Positions 40,453-54,956 of a DNA stretch of 64,000 bases are shown here, piece by piece (positions within the stretch are counted from its first letter, which is position 1; every line of letters starts with the position of its first letter). The stretch comes from Afipia sp. GTDB taxonomy: Bacteria > Pseudomonadota > Alphaproteobacteria > Rhizobiales > Xanthobacteraceae. The stretch is taken from positions 1 through 64,000 of the forward strand of contig JANINQ010000001.1 of NCBI GenBank assembly GCA_024508675.1, written 5' to 3'. Under the pieces are notes generated by a model. The model saw only the letters and a list, made by a program, of their open reading frames with translations. It ran no database searches and was not told the DNA's origin. Made by a program: the position numbers and the translations under genes.

Positions 40453-43020
40453 TCATAAGTTTCGAAGGACGGAAGCGGGTTTTTGGTTAAGCGCAAGTAA
40501 TGTTCCGGCAAGCCCGAGTCCGACGGTGACGGCGAGCGCGGCCAGCACCACAAGAGCCGCGCTGCCGGCCTGCCAGACGAAGCTCAGGGTCATCAGCCGG
40601 GTGACGATCTGCCATGCGGCAATCGACCCGGCCGCCACTCCGAACACCGCCGTCGCAAGGCCGATCAGCAGATACTCCAGCGCATAGGCGCCGAGCAGCC
40701 GCGCCCGGGTGGCGCCGAGAGTCTTGAGGATGACGGCGTCATAGACCCGGTGCCGGTGGCCGGCAGCGAGCGCGCCGCCCAGCACCAGGATCGCCGAGAT
40801 CAGGGTCACCGAGCTGGCGCCCCGGATCGCGAGCACAAGGTTGGTGACCATCTTGCCGATCGAATCGAGTGCCTCGCGCACCCGCACACTGGTCACCATC
40901 GGGAAAGCGGCAGCGACGTCCTTGATGAGCCTGGCGTCGGTCGCCGCATTGGACTGTGTCTCCGACAGCGTTGCAATGTCGGTATGCGGCGCACCGGCGA
41001 AAGCGGTCGGCGAGAACACCAGCACGAAGTTGATGCCGAGGCTCTGCCAGTCCACGGTGCGCAGATTGCTAATCTTCGCAGTGATGTCGCGGCCGAGCAC
41101 ATTCACGGTGAGGTCGTCGCCGACCTTTACCCCCAGACCATCGGCGATCCGTTTTTCCAGCGACACCAGCGGCGGGCCGCTGTAACCCGCGTCCCACCAG
41201 GTGCCTTCGACCACCTTTGAGCCGCGCGGCACCTCGCCGGTATAGGTCAGGCCGCGGTCGCTCTGCAGCACCCAGGCGGAATCGTTTGACGGCTTGAGGT
41301 CCTCGGCCTTGATGCCCCTGGCGGCGACGATGCGTCCGCGCAGCATCGGCACGGTCTCTACATGCGCTGCCGGTGCAGCTTTCTGCAGAAATTCGCTGAA
41401 GCGTGGGGCTTCGGCGGCCGGAATGTCGATGAAGAAAAACGACGGCGCGTGTTCGGGCAAGGCGGCCATGAACTGCCGCCGCAGATTGCCGTCGATCTGG
41501 GTGATGGTCACCAGCACGGCGAGGCCGAGGCCGAGCGACATCACGACGGATGGCGTCAGCGCGCCGGGGCGATGAATGTTGGCGATGGCCAGCCGCAGCA
41601 TGGTGAGGCGGGGCCGGGGCAGGCGCCGCGCCACGCTCATCAGGAGTGCTGCAATCACACGAAGAAGAGCGAACACGCCGACCGACGATGCGACGAACAC
41701 GGCCGCGACCCGTTTGTCATACGCCAGCCCGATCGCGACGCTGGCGAGCACGGCGATGACCACCGCCATCAAAATCAAATAACGGCGGCGCGGCCAGTGA
41801 AATTCGGAGGTCACGCCTTCCCGGAACAGGGCTGCCACCGGCACGTCATGGACGCGGCCGAGCGGCCACAGCCCGAAAGCAAGCGCGGTCAAAAGACCAT
41901 AGACAAACGACAGCGCCAGTTCGCCGGCGTGGAACGTGGCTTCCACCGGCAGCGGCAGGATGTTGCCGAACAGGCCGACGATGACGAACGGCAATGCCGC
42001 GCCGATGGCAAGACCGATCAGCGATCCCAATGTCGCGAGCGCCATCACCTGCGTGAGATAGATGGTGAAGACCTCGCGGCCGGTGGCGCCGATGGCCTTG
42101 AAGGTCGCGATCACGTCGCGCCGCTCATCGAGATGGCTCTTGATCGCGTTGGCCACGCCGACGCCGCCCACAAGAAGCGCCGCAAGTCCGACCAGCGTAA
42201 GGAACTGCGTGAAGCGCGTGATGTTGCGTTCAAGCTGCGGTGAGGCGTTGCCGCGTGTGCGGACTTCCCATCCTGCTTCCGGCAGCGCTTTTTGCGCCGC
42301 GTCGACAATGGCCTGCGTCGCGCGGTCATTGATCGCTGCATCGGGCAGCAGCAGACGATAGGTCCAGCGCACCAATGTGCCGGGCTGCAGGAGGCCCGTG
42401 GCGCGCAGCGCCTCCTCGCTGATCAGCAGGCGCGGTCCGAGGCCGACGCCGCCCGCAAGCTTGTCCGGTTCGGCAATCACGGTGCTGCGGACTTCGAACG
42501 GTGTGTTGCCGACGGTGATGCGGTCACCGATCTTCAGGCCAAGGCGCGCGAGGAGGACGGCATCCGCACCTGCGCCATATGCGCCGTCGCGCTGTGCCAG
42601 CAGATCCGGAATCGGCATCTTCGGCTCAAGCGAAACCGTGCCGAGCATCGGATAATTGCCGTCGACGGATTTCAGATCGACCAGCGCGAACTCGCCGCTG
42701 GCGGCGCGCGCCATGCCGCGCATGATCGCGGTGGCGGAAACCTTGCCGTTCGCCTCAAGGAAAGCGCGCTCGTCCTTGCTGGCTTCGCGCTGGATCAGCG
42801 CAAAGGATGCATCGCCGCCAAGCAGCGTGCGTCCCTGACGGTCCAGTCCCGCGCTGAGGCTCCCTGCCACCGAGCCGACGCCGGCGATGGCCATGACGCC
42901 GAGCGCGATGCAGGCGATGAAAACATAGAAGCCGCGCAGGCCGCTGCGCAGTTCGCGCAAGGCATAGCGAATCGCCAGCGATAATGTGCCGCGGCGGGAA
43001 ACGTCTGCGATCTCGCTCAT
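40453..43020 (-). CDS. ABC transporter permease, YbbP-like (FtsX-type)
   Basis: SLAIRYALRELRSGLRGFYVFIACIALGVMAIAGVGSVAGSL...; FtsX-like TM blocks; coupled to YbbA-like ATPase. Confidence 0.93.
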   Translation of the reverse strand: MSEIADVSRRGTLSLAIRYALRELRSGLRGFYVFIACIALGVMAIAGVGSVAGSLSAGLDRQGRTLLGGDASFALIQREASKDERAFLEANGKVSATAIMRGMARAASGEFALVDLKSVDGNYPMLGTVSLEPKMPIPDLLAQRDGAYGAGADAVLLARLGLKIGDRITVGNTPFEVRSTVIAEPDKLAGGVGLGPRLLISEEALRATGLLQPGTLVRWTYRLLLPDAAINDRATQAIVDAAQKALPEAGWEVRTRGNASPQLERNITRFTQFLTLVGLAALLVGGVGVANAIKSHLDERRDVIATFKAIGATGREVFTIYLTQVMALATLGSLIGLAIGAALPFVIVGLFGNILPLPVEATFHAGELALSFVYGLLTALAFGLWPLGRVHDVPVAALFREGVTSEFHWPRRRYLILMAVVIAVLASVAIGLAYDKRVAAVFVASSVGVFALLRVIAALLMSVARRLPRPRLTMLRLAIANIHRPGALTPSVVMSLGLGLAVLVTITQIDGNLRRQFMAALPEHAPSFFFIDIPAAEAPRFSEFLQKAAPAAHVETVPMLRGRIVAARGIKAEDLKPSNDSAWVLQSDRGLTYTGEVPRGSKVVEGTWWDAGYSGPPLVSLEKRIADGLGVKVGDDLTVNVLGRDITAKISNLRTVDWQSLGINFVLVFSPTAFAGAPHTDIATLSETQSNAATDARLIKDVAAAFPMVTSVRVREALDSIGKMVTNLVLAIRGASSVTLISAILVLGGALAAGHRHRVYDAVILKTLGATRARLLGAYALEYLLIGLATAVFGVAAGSIAAWQIVTRLMTLSFVWQAGSAALVVLAALAVTVGLGLAGTLLALNQKPASVLRNL

Positions 43021-43763
43021 CGGGAAGCTGTCTCGATCCAGTGCCGGTCTGTTGCAGGCCCGTCGATGCGACCCGAGCGCAGCCGCACCACGCGGTCGCA
43101 GCGCTGCGCCAGCGAGGCATCGTGCGTGACCAGCACCAGCGTCATGCCGCGCTCAAGATGCTTTGCGAACAAGAGATCGACAATCTGCTTGCCGGTGGAC
43201 TCGTCGAGATTTCCGGTCGGCTCGTCGGCAACGAGAATCGCAGGATCGGGCGCCATGGCACGCGCCAGCGCGACGCGTTGCTGTTCGCCGCCGGAAAGCT
43301 GCGAAGGATAATGATGCAGCCGCTCGCCAAGTCCGACACCCGTAAGTTCTTTCGCCGCGCGTTCGGTTGCGTCGGTGCGTCCCGCGAGTTCGAGCGGCAC
43401 CGCGACATTCTCCAGTGCGGTCATGGTGGGGATCAGGTGAAACGATTGAAACACGATGCCGACATGGCGGCCACGAAAACGTGCGAGGCCGTCTTCGTCG
43501 AGGGCATTGAATGCCACACCGTTGACCACCACGTCTCCGCTGTCAGGACGCTCAAGCCCCGCCATCACCATCAGCAGCGTGGACTTGCCCGAGCCTGACG
43601 GCCCGATCAGGCCGACGGCTTCACCGGGGGCGACGCGCAGATCGACATCCTTCAGGATGTGAACGCGTGCAGCGTCTGAGCCCAGCGAGAGATTGACGTT
43701 CGAGATGGAAATGGTGTCCGGTTCGAGACCGGCGCGTTTTGAGGATGCAATGAGACTGTCCAT
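43017..43763 (-). CDS. ABC transporter ATP-binding protein, YbbA/LolD-like
   Basis: GPSGSGKSTLLMVMAGLERPDSGDVVVNG...LSGGEQQRVALARAMAPDPAILVADEPTGNLDESTGKQ. Confidence 0.94.
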   Translation of the reverse strand: MDSLIASSKRAGLEPDTISISNVNLSLGSDAARVHILKDVDLRVAPGEAVGLIGPSGSGKSTLLMVMAGLERPDSGDVVVNGVAFNALDEDGLARFRGRHVGIVFQSFHLIPTMTALENVAVPLELAGRTDATERAAKELTGVGLGERLHHYPSQLSGGEQQRVALARAMAPDPAILVADEPTGNLDESTGKQIVDLLFAKHLERGMTLVLVTHDASLAQRCDRVVRLRSGRIDGPATDRHWIETASR

Positions 43764-44490
43764 GGGTCTTTCATATGGGGGCTTCGGCCGCGCGGTCGAG
43801 AGGTTCTCGCATGTGTTCTTCGTCGCAGCAGCGGGGGCAATGATGGCGATGTCGGGGCCGATGGGGTCTCCAGCCTGGGCTCAAACCGCAAATGTCGCAG
43901 ATGTGAAGCCACTCAAGCTTGCCGTCCTGGGCGATTCCCTGACCGCGGGTTACGGGCTGCCGGCCACTGCGGCTTTTCCGGTCCGCTTGCAGAAGGCGCT
44001 TGCCGACAAGGGTGTCGCGACCACGATCCATAATGCGGGCGTATCCGGCGACACCACGACAGGCGGCCTTGCCCGCCTTGAGTGGTCGATTCCGCCGGGC
44101 ACCGAAGCCGTGATTGTCGAGCTTGGCGCCAACGACGCGCTGCGCGGCGTCGATCCGAGCGTCGCGCGCGGGGCGCTTGACGAGATTCTCACCAAACTCA
44201 AGGCGCGCAACATCGCTGTTTTGTTGTGCGGCATGTATGCGCCGCCGAATTACGGCGCGGACTACACCACGAAGTTCAACAGCATTTATCCGGAACTCGC
44301 CGAGCGGCACAAAGTGCCGCTGTATCCGTTCTTTCTTGATGGCGTGGCCACGGTGGCGAAGCTGACCCAGCCCGATGGTCTGCACCCGACCGCCGAGGGC
44401 GTGGATGTGGTGGTGACGCGGATTCTGCCCACGGTTGAGGCGTTTCTGAAAGATCGTGCGGCGCAATTGAGCAAGCCTTCGGGAGGTTAA
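43750..44490 (+). CDS. tesA: Arylesterase / TesA-like SGNH hydrolase
   Basis: LKLAVLGDSLTAGYGLPATAAFPVRLQKAL...NAGVSGDTTTGGLARLEW...VELGANDALRG...DGLHPTAEG; SD gagg before ATG 43750. Confidence 0.93.
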   Translation: MRLSMGLSYGGFGRAVERFSHVFFVAAAGAMMAMSGPMGSPAWAQTANVADVKPLKLAVLGDSLTAGYGLPATAAFPVRLQKALADKGVATTIHNAGVSGDTTTGGLARLEWSIPPGTEAVIVELGANDALRGVDPSVARGALDEILTKLKARNIAVLLCGMYAPPNYGADYTTKFNSIYPELAERHKVPLYPFFLDGVATVAKLTQPDGLHPTAEGVDVVVTRILPTVEAFLKDRAAQLSKPSGG

Positions 44491-44596
44491 TCACCGCTCG
44501 CGCGATGTCGCTTCGCACTGTCATGTGGCTGCGGTACAAACGATATCAGGGTGATTCGTTATCTCGTGATCCTCTCCAGCATCGAGGAGTTTCGTG

Positions 44597-45133
44597 ATGC
44601 CTCGCTTGTTCACCGGGCTGGAAATTCCCCCGGATATTGGCCAGACCCTCTCCAGCTTGCGCGGGGGCCTGCCAGGCGCCCGCTGGATCGACCCCGAAAA
44701 TTACCACGTCACATTGCGCTTCATCGGCGATATCGATCTGGCTGCGGCCAACGAGATCGCCTCGACACTGGAGCGGGTCAACCGCAAGCCGTTCGAGGTG
44801 GCCCTGCAGGGCCTCTCCAGCTTCGGCGGCAAGAAACCGCGGGCCGTCGTGGCATCGGTTGTACCAAGCCGCCCGCTGATGGAGTTGCAGGCTGAGCTTG
44901 AGCGGCTGATGCAGCGTTTCGGCTTCGATCCGGAAGGCCGGAAATTCATCCCCCATGTCACCCTGGCGCGGCTGCGGGATGCCTCAAATCAGGACGTCGC
45001 GGACTATCTGTCGGTACGGGGCTATTTCCCGACCCGCAGTTTCATGGCTTCCCGGTTTGTGCTGTTCTCGTCCCGGGCGTCGGTGGGCGGTGGGCCGTAT
45101 GTGGTTGAAGACGCCTATGCGTTGAGCGCATAG
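44597..45133 (+). CDS. thpR: RNA 2',3'-cyclic phosphodiesterase (ThpR/LigT)
   Basis: Two HxTx motifs, YHVTLRFIGDI and FIPHVTLARLRD. Confidence 0.93.
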   Translation: MPRLFTGLEIPPDIGQTLSSLRGGLPGARWIDPENYHVTLRFIGDIDLAAANEIASTLERVNRKPFEVALQGLSSFGGKKPRAVVASVVPSRPLMELQAELERLMQRFGFDPEGRKFIPHVTLARLRDASNQDVADYLSVRGYFPTRSFMASRFVLFSSRASVGGGPYVVEDAYALSA

Positions 45134-45194
45134 AGAGCCATTCATCATCTTTGTAGTCTTGCATTTTCCGCGTCGTTCTGGCGGGTAGCGGGCC

Positions 45195-46376
45195 ATGAAC
45201 GCTCTCACCCCTGCCTCGTTCCGTCGGCACTATCAGGCGCTCGTTGCCGCGGGCACGATCGAGGCCGATCCGGCGCAGGCTCAGGCCGTTGAAGCCTTTA
45301 CGGCGCTGGAAGCGCGGCTTGCCGGATACAAGCCCGGCCGTGGCGGGTTGCTGCAGCGTCTGTTCGCTGACAAGGACGCGGCGCCGCTGCGCGGGCTTTA
45401 CATCCACGGCGAGGTCGGACGCGGCAAGACCATGCTGATGGATCTGTTCTTCAACGACAGTCCCGTCGCGCACAAGCGCCGCGCGCATTTCCACGAATTC
45501 ATGGCCGATGTGCATGAGCGGATTCACGGTTTCCGCCAGAAGATCGCGCGGCAGGAAATTGGCGACAGCGATCCGGTGAAGCTGACCGCGCAATCGATCT
45601 TCGAGGAAGCATGGCTGCTGTGCTTCGATGAATTCCACGTCACCGACATCGCCGACGCCATGATTCTCGGACGGCTGTTCGGCCGCCTGTTCGAACTCGG
45701 CACGGTGGTCGTTGCCACGTCGAATGTCGCGCCGGATGATCTTTATAAAGGCGGTCTCAATCGTGCGCTGTTCCTGCCGTTTGTCGCGCAGCTCAAGGAG
45801 CGGATGGAGGTGCTGCGGCTCGATGCGCGCACCGATTTCCGCATGGAGAAGCTTGCGGGAATCAAGATGTGGCTGGTCCCCGCCGATGCTGCGGCGGATG
45901 CCGCGCTGGACAAGGCATGGACCAAGCTGACAGGCGGCACCGCAGATCGTCCGCGCGATATTTCCGTGAAGGGGCGCACGTTGCATGTCCCGCATTCAGC
46001 GCATGGTGTCGCGCGGTTTACATTCGCGGACCTGTGTGAACAGCCGCTCGGTGCGTCGGACTATCTGCGGCTGGCGCACGACTATCACACGCTGATCATC
46101 GACCGGATTCCGGCGATGAAGTATGAGCATCGCAACTTCGCCAAGCGATTCATCACGCTGATCGACACGCTTTACGACAATGCCGTGAAGCTGATGGCGT
46201 CGGCCGAGACCGATCCGCTCTCGCTTTACAGCGCGGGTGAGGGCGTCGAAGCCAATGAGTTCAAGCGAACCTCGTCGCGGCTAGTGGAGATGGGCTCGGA
46301 ATCCTACCTGGCGCTGCCTCACGGGCGCAGCGACTCCTCCGCCAGCGGCTCGACCACCGGCCTGGTCGAAACCTGA
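45195..46376 (+). CDS. zapE: AFG1-like ATPase / cell division protein ZapE
   Basis: GLYIHGEVGRGKTMLMDLFF, LLCFDEFHVTDIADAMILGRLF, VATSNVAPDDLYKGGLNRALFLPFV. Confidence 0.94.
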   Translation: MNALTPASFRRHYQALVAAGTIEADPAQAQAVEAFTALEARLAGYKPGRGGLLQRLFADKDAAPLRGLYIHGEVGRGKTMLMDLFFNDSPVAHKRRAHFHEFMADVHERIHGFRQKIARQEIGDSDPVKLTAQSIFEEAWLLCFDEFHVTDIADAMILGRLFGRLFELGTVVVATSNVAPDDLYKGGLNRALFLPFVAQLKERMEVLRLDARTDFRMEKLAGIKMWLVPADAAADAALDKAWTKLTGGTADRPRDISVKGRTLHVPHSAHGVARFTFADLCEQPLGASDYLRLAHDYHTLIIDRIPAMKYEHRNFAKRFITLIDTLYDNAVKLMASAETDPLSLYSAGEGVEANEFKRTSSRLVEMGSESYLALPHGRSDSSASGSTTGLVET

Positions 46377-46509
46377 AGAAGTTCGCTTTATGTTTCGACT
46401 TCGGACCCGGCGAAAGCCCGACATGAAAGCAGCCGGTGCTGCCTCCACTTTGGGCGATGGCGCGCGATTGCGCGAACGGCGACTTGAACGCTTGCCGCGA
46501 AAGGTCTAA

Positions 46510-47535
<1,026 letters not shown>

Positions 47536-47558
47536 GGCCGCAAGGACTGTTATCTGAA

Positions 47559-47593
47559 CGTGTGATCCGGCAGCACTCGCGTCGGGTCACACG
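47559..47593. repeat. Inverted repeat in the mdh-sucC intergenic region
   Basis: cgtgtgatccgg ... cgggtcacacg; no strong T run. Confidence 0.6.
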
Positions 47594-47649
47594 TTGAAGT
47601 TTCTTCGTTACTCTCTTCCCGATCCCTTTTTTGATCTCTGGGGCTATCC

Positions 47650-48846
47650 ATGAATATCCACGAATATCAGGCCAAGGCGGTGCTGAAGGAATTCGGCGTG
47701 CCGGTGTCGCGCGGCGTGCCGATCCTGAAAGCATCCGAAGCGGAAGCTGCGGCCAAGGAGCTTGGCGGCCCGTTGTGGGTGGTGAAGAGCCAGATTCACG
47801 CCGGCGGCCGCGGCAAGGGAAAATTCAAGGAAGCCTCCGCAGGCGACAAGGGCGGCGTTCGTCTCGCCAAGTCGGTCGATGAGGTCAAGGAATTTTCCCA
47901 GCAGATGCTCGGCGCAACTCTGGTGACGATCCAGACCGGTCCCGCCGGCAAGCAGGTCAACCGCCTCTACATCGAGGAAGGCTCCGACATCGAGAAGGAG
48001 CTTTATCTCTCGGCGTTGGTCGATCGCGAGACCTCCGAGATCGCCTTTGTCGTCTCGACCGAAGGCGGCATGGACATCGAAAAGGTTGCCCATGACACGC
48101 CGGAAAAGATCGTGACCTTCTCGGTCGATCCGGCAACCGGCGTGATGCCGCATCACGGCCGCACCGCCGCGCAGGCGCTGGGCCTCAAGGGTGAACTCGC
48201 CAAGCAGGCGGAAAAGCTGATTACGCAGCTCTACACCGCGTTCGTCGCCAAGGACATGGCGATGCTGGAAATCAATCCGCTGATCATCACCAAGCAGGGC
48301 GATCTGCGCTGCCTCGACGCCAAGATCTCGTTCGACTCGAATTCGCTCTATCGTCATCCGGACATTGTCGCGCTGCGCGACACCACGGAAGAAGACGCCA
48401 AGGAAATCGAAGCGTCGAAGTATGACCTCGCTTATATCGCGCTCGAAGGCACCATCGGCTGCATGGTCAACGGCGCGGGCCTTGCGATGGCCACCCTCGA
48501 CATCATCAAGCTCTACGGTGAAAGCCCGGCCAACTTCCTCGATGTCGGCGGCGGTGCGACGGAAGAGAAGGTGACGGCAGCGTTCAAGATCATCACCGCC
48601 GATCCCAACGTAAAGGGTATCCTCGTCAACATCTTCGGTGGCATCATGAAGTGCGACGTCATCGCGCGGGGCGTGATCGCTGCGGTGAAGGCGGTCGGCT
48701 TGCAGGTGCCTCTCGTTGTCCGCCTCGAAGGGACCAATGTCGAGGAAGGCAAGACAATCATCCGCGAATCCGGTCTCAATGTTCTGCCTGCCGACGATCT
48801 CGACGATGCCGCGCAGAAGATCGTCAACGCCGTGAAGGGAAAGTAA
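47650..48846 (+). CDS. sucC: Succinyl-CoA synthetase beta subunit
   Basis: [62 protein letters not shown]. Confidence 0.98.
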   Translation: MNIHEYQAKAVLKEFGVPVSRGVPILKASEAEAAAKELGGPLWVVKSQIHAGGRGKGKFKEASAGDKGGVRLAKSVDEVKEFSQQMLGATLVTIQTGPAGKQVNRLYIEEGSDIEKELYLSALVDRETSEIAFVVSTEGGMDIEKVAHDTPEKIVTFSVDPATGVMPHHGRTAAQALGLKGELAKQAEKLITQLYTAFVAKDMAMLEINPLIITKQGDLRCLDAKISFDSNSLYRHPDIVALRDTTEEDAKEIEASKYDLAYIALEGTIGCMVNGAGLAMATLDIIKLYGESPANFLDVGGGATEEKVTAAFKIITADPNVKGILVNIFGGIMKCDVIARGVIAAVKAVGLQVPLVVRLEGTNVEEGKTIIRESGLNVLPADDLDDAAQKIVNAVKGK

Positions 48847-48850
48847 GCCG

Positions 48851-49735
48851 ATGTCCGTCCTGATCGACAAGAACACCAAGGTCATCACCCAGGGCTTCAC
48901 CGGCAAGAACGGCACCTTCCATTCGGAAGCCGCCATTGCCTACGGCACCAAGGTTGTCGGCGGCGTGTCGCCCGGCAAGGGCGGCACGACCCATATCGGC
49001 CTGCCGGTGTTCGAAACCGTTGCCGAAGCCCGCGACAAGACCGGCGCGGATGCGTCCGTGATCTATGTTCCGCCGCCGGGCGCGGCCGACGCGATCTGCG
49101 AAGCCATCGAGGCGGAAATCCCGCTGATCGTCTGCATCACCGAGGGCATTCCGGTGCTCGACATGGTGCGGGTGAAGCGCTCGCTCTCCGGCTCGAAATC
49201 GCGCCTGATCGGACCGAACTGCCCGGGCGTCGTGACGGCTGGCGAATGCAAGATCGGCATCATGCCCGCCAACATCTTCAAGCCGGGCAATGTCGGCATC
49301 GTGTCGCGCTCCGGCACGCTGACCTATGAAGCCGTGTTCCAGACCACCCAGGCGGGCCTCGGCCAGACCTCGGCGGTCGGCATCGGCGGCGACCCGGTCA
49401 AGGGCACCGAATTCATCGACGTGCTCGAGCTGTTCCTGGCGGACGACAAGACCCAGTCGATCATCATGATCGGTGAGATCGGTGGTTCGGCCGAGGAAGA
49501 CGCCGCGCAGTTCCTGAAGGACGAAGCCAAGCGCGGCCGCAAGAAGCCGATGGTCGGTTTCATCGCCGGCCGCACCGCACCTCCGGGCCGCCGCATGGGC
49601 CATGCCGGTGCGATCGTGTCCGGCGGCAAGGGTGACGCTGAATCCAAAATCGCAGCGATGGAAGCGGCGGGAATCACCGTTTCGCCGTCGCCTGCACGGC
49701 TTGGAACGACACTTCTCGAAAGGTTGAAAGCGTAG
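48851..49735 (+). CDS. sucD: Succinyl-CoA synthetase alpha subunit
   Basis: [45 protein letters not shown]...[22 protein letters not shown]. Confidence 0.98.
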   Translation: MSVLIDKNTKVITQGFTGKNGTFHSEAAIAYGTKVVGGVSPGKGGTTHIGLPVFETVAEARDKTGADASVIYVPPPGAADAICEAIEAEIPLIVCITEGIPVLDMVRVKRSLSGSKSRLIGPNCPGVVTAGECKIGIMPANIFKPGNVGIVSRSGTLTYEAVFQTTQAGLGQTSAVGIGGDPVKGTEFIDVLELFLADDKTQSIIMIGEIGGSAEEDAAQFLKDEAKRGRKKPMVGFIAGRTAPPGRRMGHAGAIVSGGKGDAESKIAAMEAAGITVSPSPARLGTTLLERLKA

Positions 49736-49867
49736 TTCAGTCCTTGGTTCTTTTCCGCGCGAAGTTTTGCCCTAAATAGGGTAAAAGGTCCGGCACAAAC
49801 ACGATGCCGATATCAAATCGGACGATTTCTTCCGATTTCTCCGCGCGATAAACCTCAGGACGACCTC

Positions 49868-52819
<2,952 letters not shown>

Positions 52820-52827
52820 CCAATCAG

Positions 52828-52850
52828 ATGCCCGCATGTCGCGGGCATTT
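52828..52850 (+). terminator. Weak hairpin in the sucA-sucB intergenic region
   Basis: atgcccgc-atgtc-gcgggcat followed by tt. Confidence 0.5.
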
Positions 52851-52920
52851 CCTTCCAGTTCAATTTGTTTGAGGCGCTGACGGCAGACGCCGCCGCTCAC
52901 GACGCAAGAGGAATAAAGAC

Positions 52921-54165
52921 ATGGCTGAAATTCGCGTTCCGACACTGGGCGAGTCCGTCACCGAGGCCACCATCGGCCGCTGGTTCAAGAAGGCCGGCGA
53001 AGCGGTTGCGGTTGACGAGCCCTTGGTTGAACTCGAAACCGACAAGGTGACCATTGAAGTGCCGGCTCCGTCGGCGGGAACCCTGGCCGAGATCGTCGCC
53101 AAGGATGGCGAGACGGTCGCGGTCGGCGCGCTGCTCGGTCAGATCACGGAAGGCGCTGGCGGCGCAAAGGCTGCCGCCGCTCCCGCCAAGGCCGCCGAGC
53201 CGCCGAAGGCTGCTGCGCCCGCAACCGCAGCACCTGCGCCAGCGCAGAAGTCGCCGCCTGCCGATGCGCCGCAGGCACCGTCGGTGCGCAAGCTGTCCGC
53301 TGAATCCGGCATCGACGCTTCCACCGTTCCGGGCTCTGGCAAGGATGGCCGCGTCACCAAGGGCGACATGCTGGCCGCGATCGAGAAGGCCGCTTCGCTG
53401 GCGACGCCGCTCAATCAGCCCGCTGCCGCCGTGCAGGTGCGGGCTCCGTCGCCAGCCGACGATGCGGCGCGCGAAGAGCGCGTGAAGATGACGCGTCTGC
53501 GTCAGACCATCGCCCGCCGCCTCAAGGAAGTGCAGAACACCGCGGCCATGCTCACGACCTTCAACGAGGTCGACATGACCAACGTGATGGCGCTGCGTGC
53601 TCATTACAAGGATGCGTTCGAGAAGAAGCATGGCGCCAAGCTCGGCTTCATGGGCTTCTTCACCAAGGCTGTCGTGCAGGCGCTCAAGGATGTGCCCGCC
53701 GTCAACGCCGAGATCGATGGCTCCGACCTGATCTACAAGAACTACTATCACATCGGCGTCGCGGTCGGTACCGACAAGGGCCTTGTGGTGCCGGTGGTGC
53801 GGGATTGCGATCACAAGTCGATCGCCGAGATCGAGAAGAGCATTGCCGACTACGGCCGCCGCGCCCGCGATGGTCAGCTCAAGATCGAGGAAATGCAGGG
53901 CGGTACGTTCACGATCACCAACGGTGGTATTTACGGCTCGCTGATGTCGACCCCCATCCTGAATGCGCCGCAGTCGGGCATTCTCGGCATGCACAAGATC
54001 CAGGAGCGTCCGGTCGCGATCGGCGGCAAGGTCGAGATTCGCCCGATGATGTATCTGGCGGTGTCCTACGATCACCGTGTTATCGACGGCAAGGAAGCGG
54101 TGACCTTCCTCGTGCGCGTCAAGGAAAACCTCGAAGATCCGGCACGGCTTGTGCTCGACCTCTGA
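52921..54165 (+). CDS. sucB: 2-oxoglutarate dehydrogenase E2 (dihydrolipoyl succinyltransferase)
   Basis: [50 protein letters not shown] lipoyl domain; C-terminal [19 protein letters not shown]. Confidence 0.98.
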   Translation: MAEIRVPTLGESVTEATIGRWFKKAGEAVAVDEPLVELETDKVTIEVPAPSAGTLAEIVAKDGETVAVGALLGQITEGAGGAKAAAAPAKAAEPPKAAAPATAAPAPAQKSPPADAPQAPSVRKLSAESGIDASTVPGSGKDGRVTKGDMLAAIEKAASLATPLNQPAAAVQVRAPSPADDAAREERVKMTRLRQTIARRLKEVQNTAAMLTTFNEVDMTNVMALRAHYKDAFEKKHGAKLGFMGFFTKAVVQALKDVPAVNAEIDGSDLIYKNYYHIGVAVGTDKGLVVPVVRDCDHKSIAEIEKSIADYGRRARDGQLKIEEMQGGTFTITNGGIYGSLMSTPILNAPQSGILGMHKIQERPVAIGGKVEIRPMMYLAVSYDHRVIDGKEAVTFLVRVKENLEDPARLVLDL

Positions 54166-54179
54166 TCGCGGGGGCGGTG

Positions 54180-54923
54180 ATGGATAGCGTCGCCATTGTC
54201 ACCGGAGGAAGTCGCGGCATCGGGCGCGCGACTTCGCTGGCTGCGGCGAAGCGCGGCTACAAGGTCGTGGTTGGCTATGCCAGCAACAAGGCCGCCGCCG
54301 ACGAGGTTGTCGGAGCGATTGAGGCGAGCAACGGCAAGGCCATCGCTGTGAAATGCGATGTCGGGCACGAAGCCGACATTCTCAACCTGTTCAAGCAGGC
54401 GGACGCGTTCGGCAAGCTCGGCGTGCTCGTCAACAATGCGGGCGTGGTCGATGCCACCGCCCGCGTTGACGAGATGTCTGCCGAGCGGCTCGCCCGCATG
54501 ATGAACATCAACATCGTCGGCAGCATCCTGTGTGCGCGCGAAGCGGTGAAACGCATGTCGAGCAAGCACGGCGGCACCGGCGGCGTGATCGTCAATCTGT
54601 CCTCCGTTGCGGCGACGCTCGGCTCGCCGGGTCTTTATGTGGACTATGCTGCGTCCAAGGGTGCCATCGACACGTTCACGGTTGGGCTGGCCCGCGAGGT
54701 CAGCACGGAAGGAATCCGTGTCGTTGGCATTCGGCCAGGTCTGATCGATACTGAAATTCACGCCAGCGGCGGCGAGCCTGATCGCGCGCACCGGCTGGCG
54801 CATACGGTTCCGATGCGGCGCGTCGGCACCGCGGATGAAATCGCCAATGCCGTTGTCTGGCTGATGTCGGACGAAGCATCTTACGTCACCGGCACCATCA
54901 TTGACGTTTCGGGCGGCCGTTAA
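54180..54923 (+). CDS. Short-chain dehydrogenase/reductase
   Basis: VAIVTGGSRGIGRATSLAAAKRG, VLVNNAGVV, YVDYAASKGAIDTFTVGLARE, ASYVTGTIIDVSGGR. Confidence 0.95.
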   Translation: MDSVAIVTGGSRGIGRATSLAAAKRGYKVVVGYASNKAAADEVVGAIEASNGKAIAVKCDVGHEADILNLFKQADAFGKLGVLVNNAGVVDATARVDEMSAERLARMMNINIVGSILCAREAVKRMSSKHGGTGGVIVNLSSVAATLGSPGLYVDYAASKGAIDTFTVGLAREVSTEGIRVVGIRPGLIDTEIHASGGEPDRAHRLAHTVPMRRVGTADEIANAVVWLMSDEASYVTGTIIDVSGGR

Positions 54924-54956
54924 TTTCCATTTCTCTGTGCGTACAGGATAAATCTC

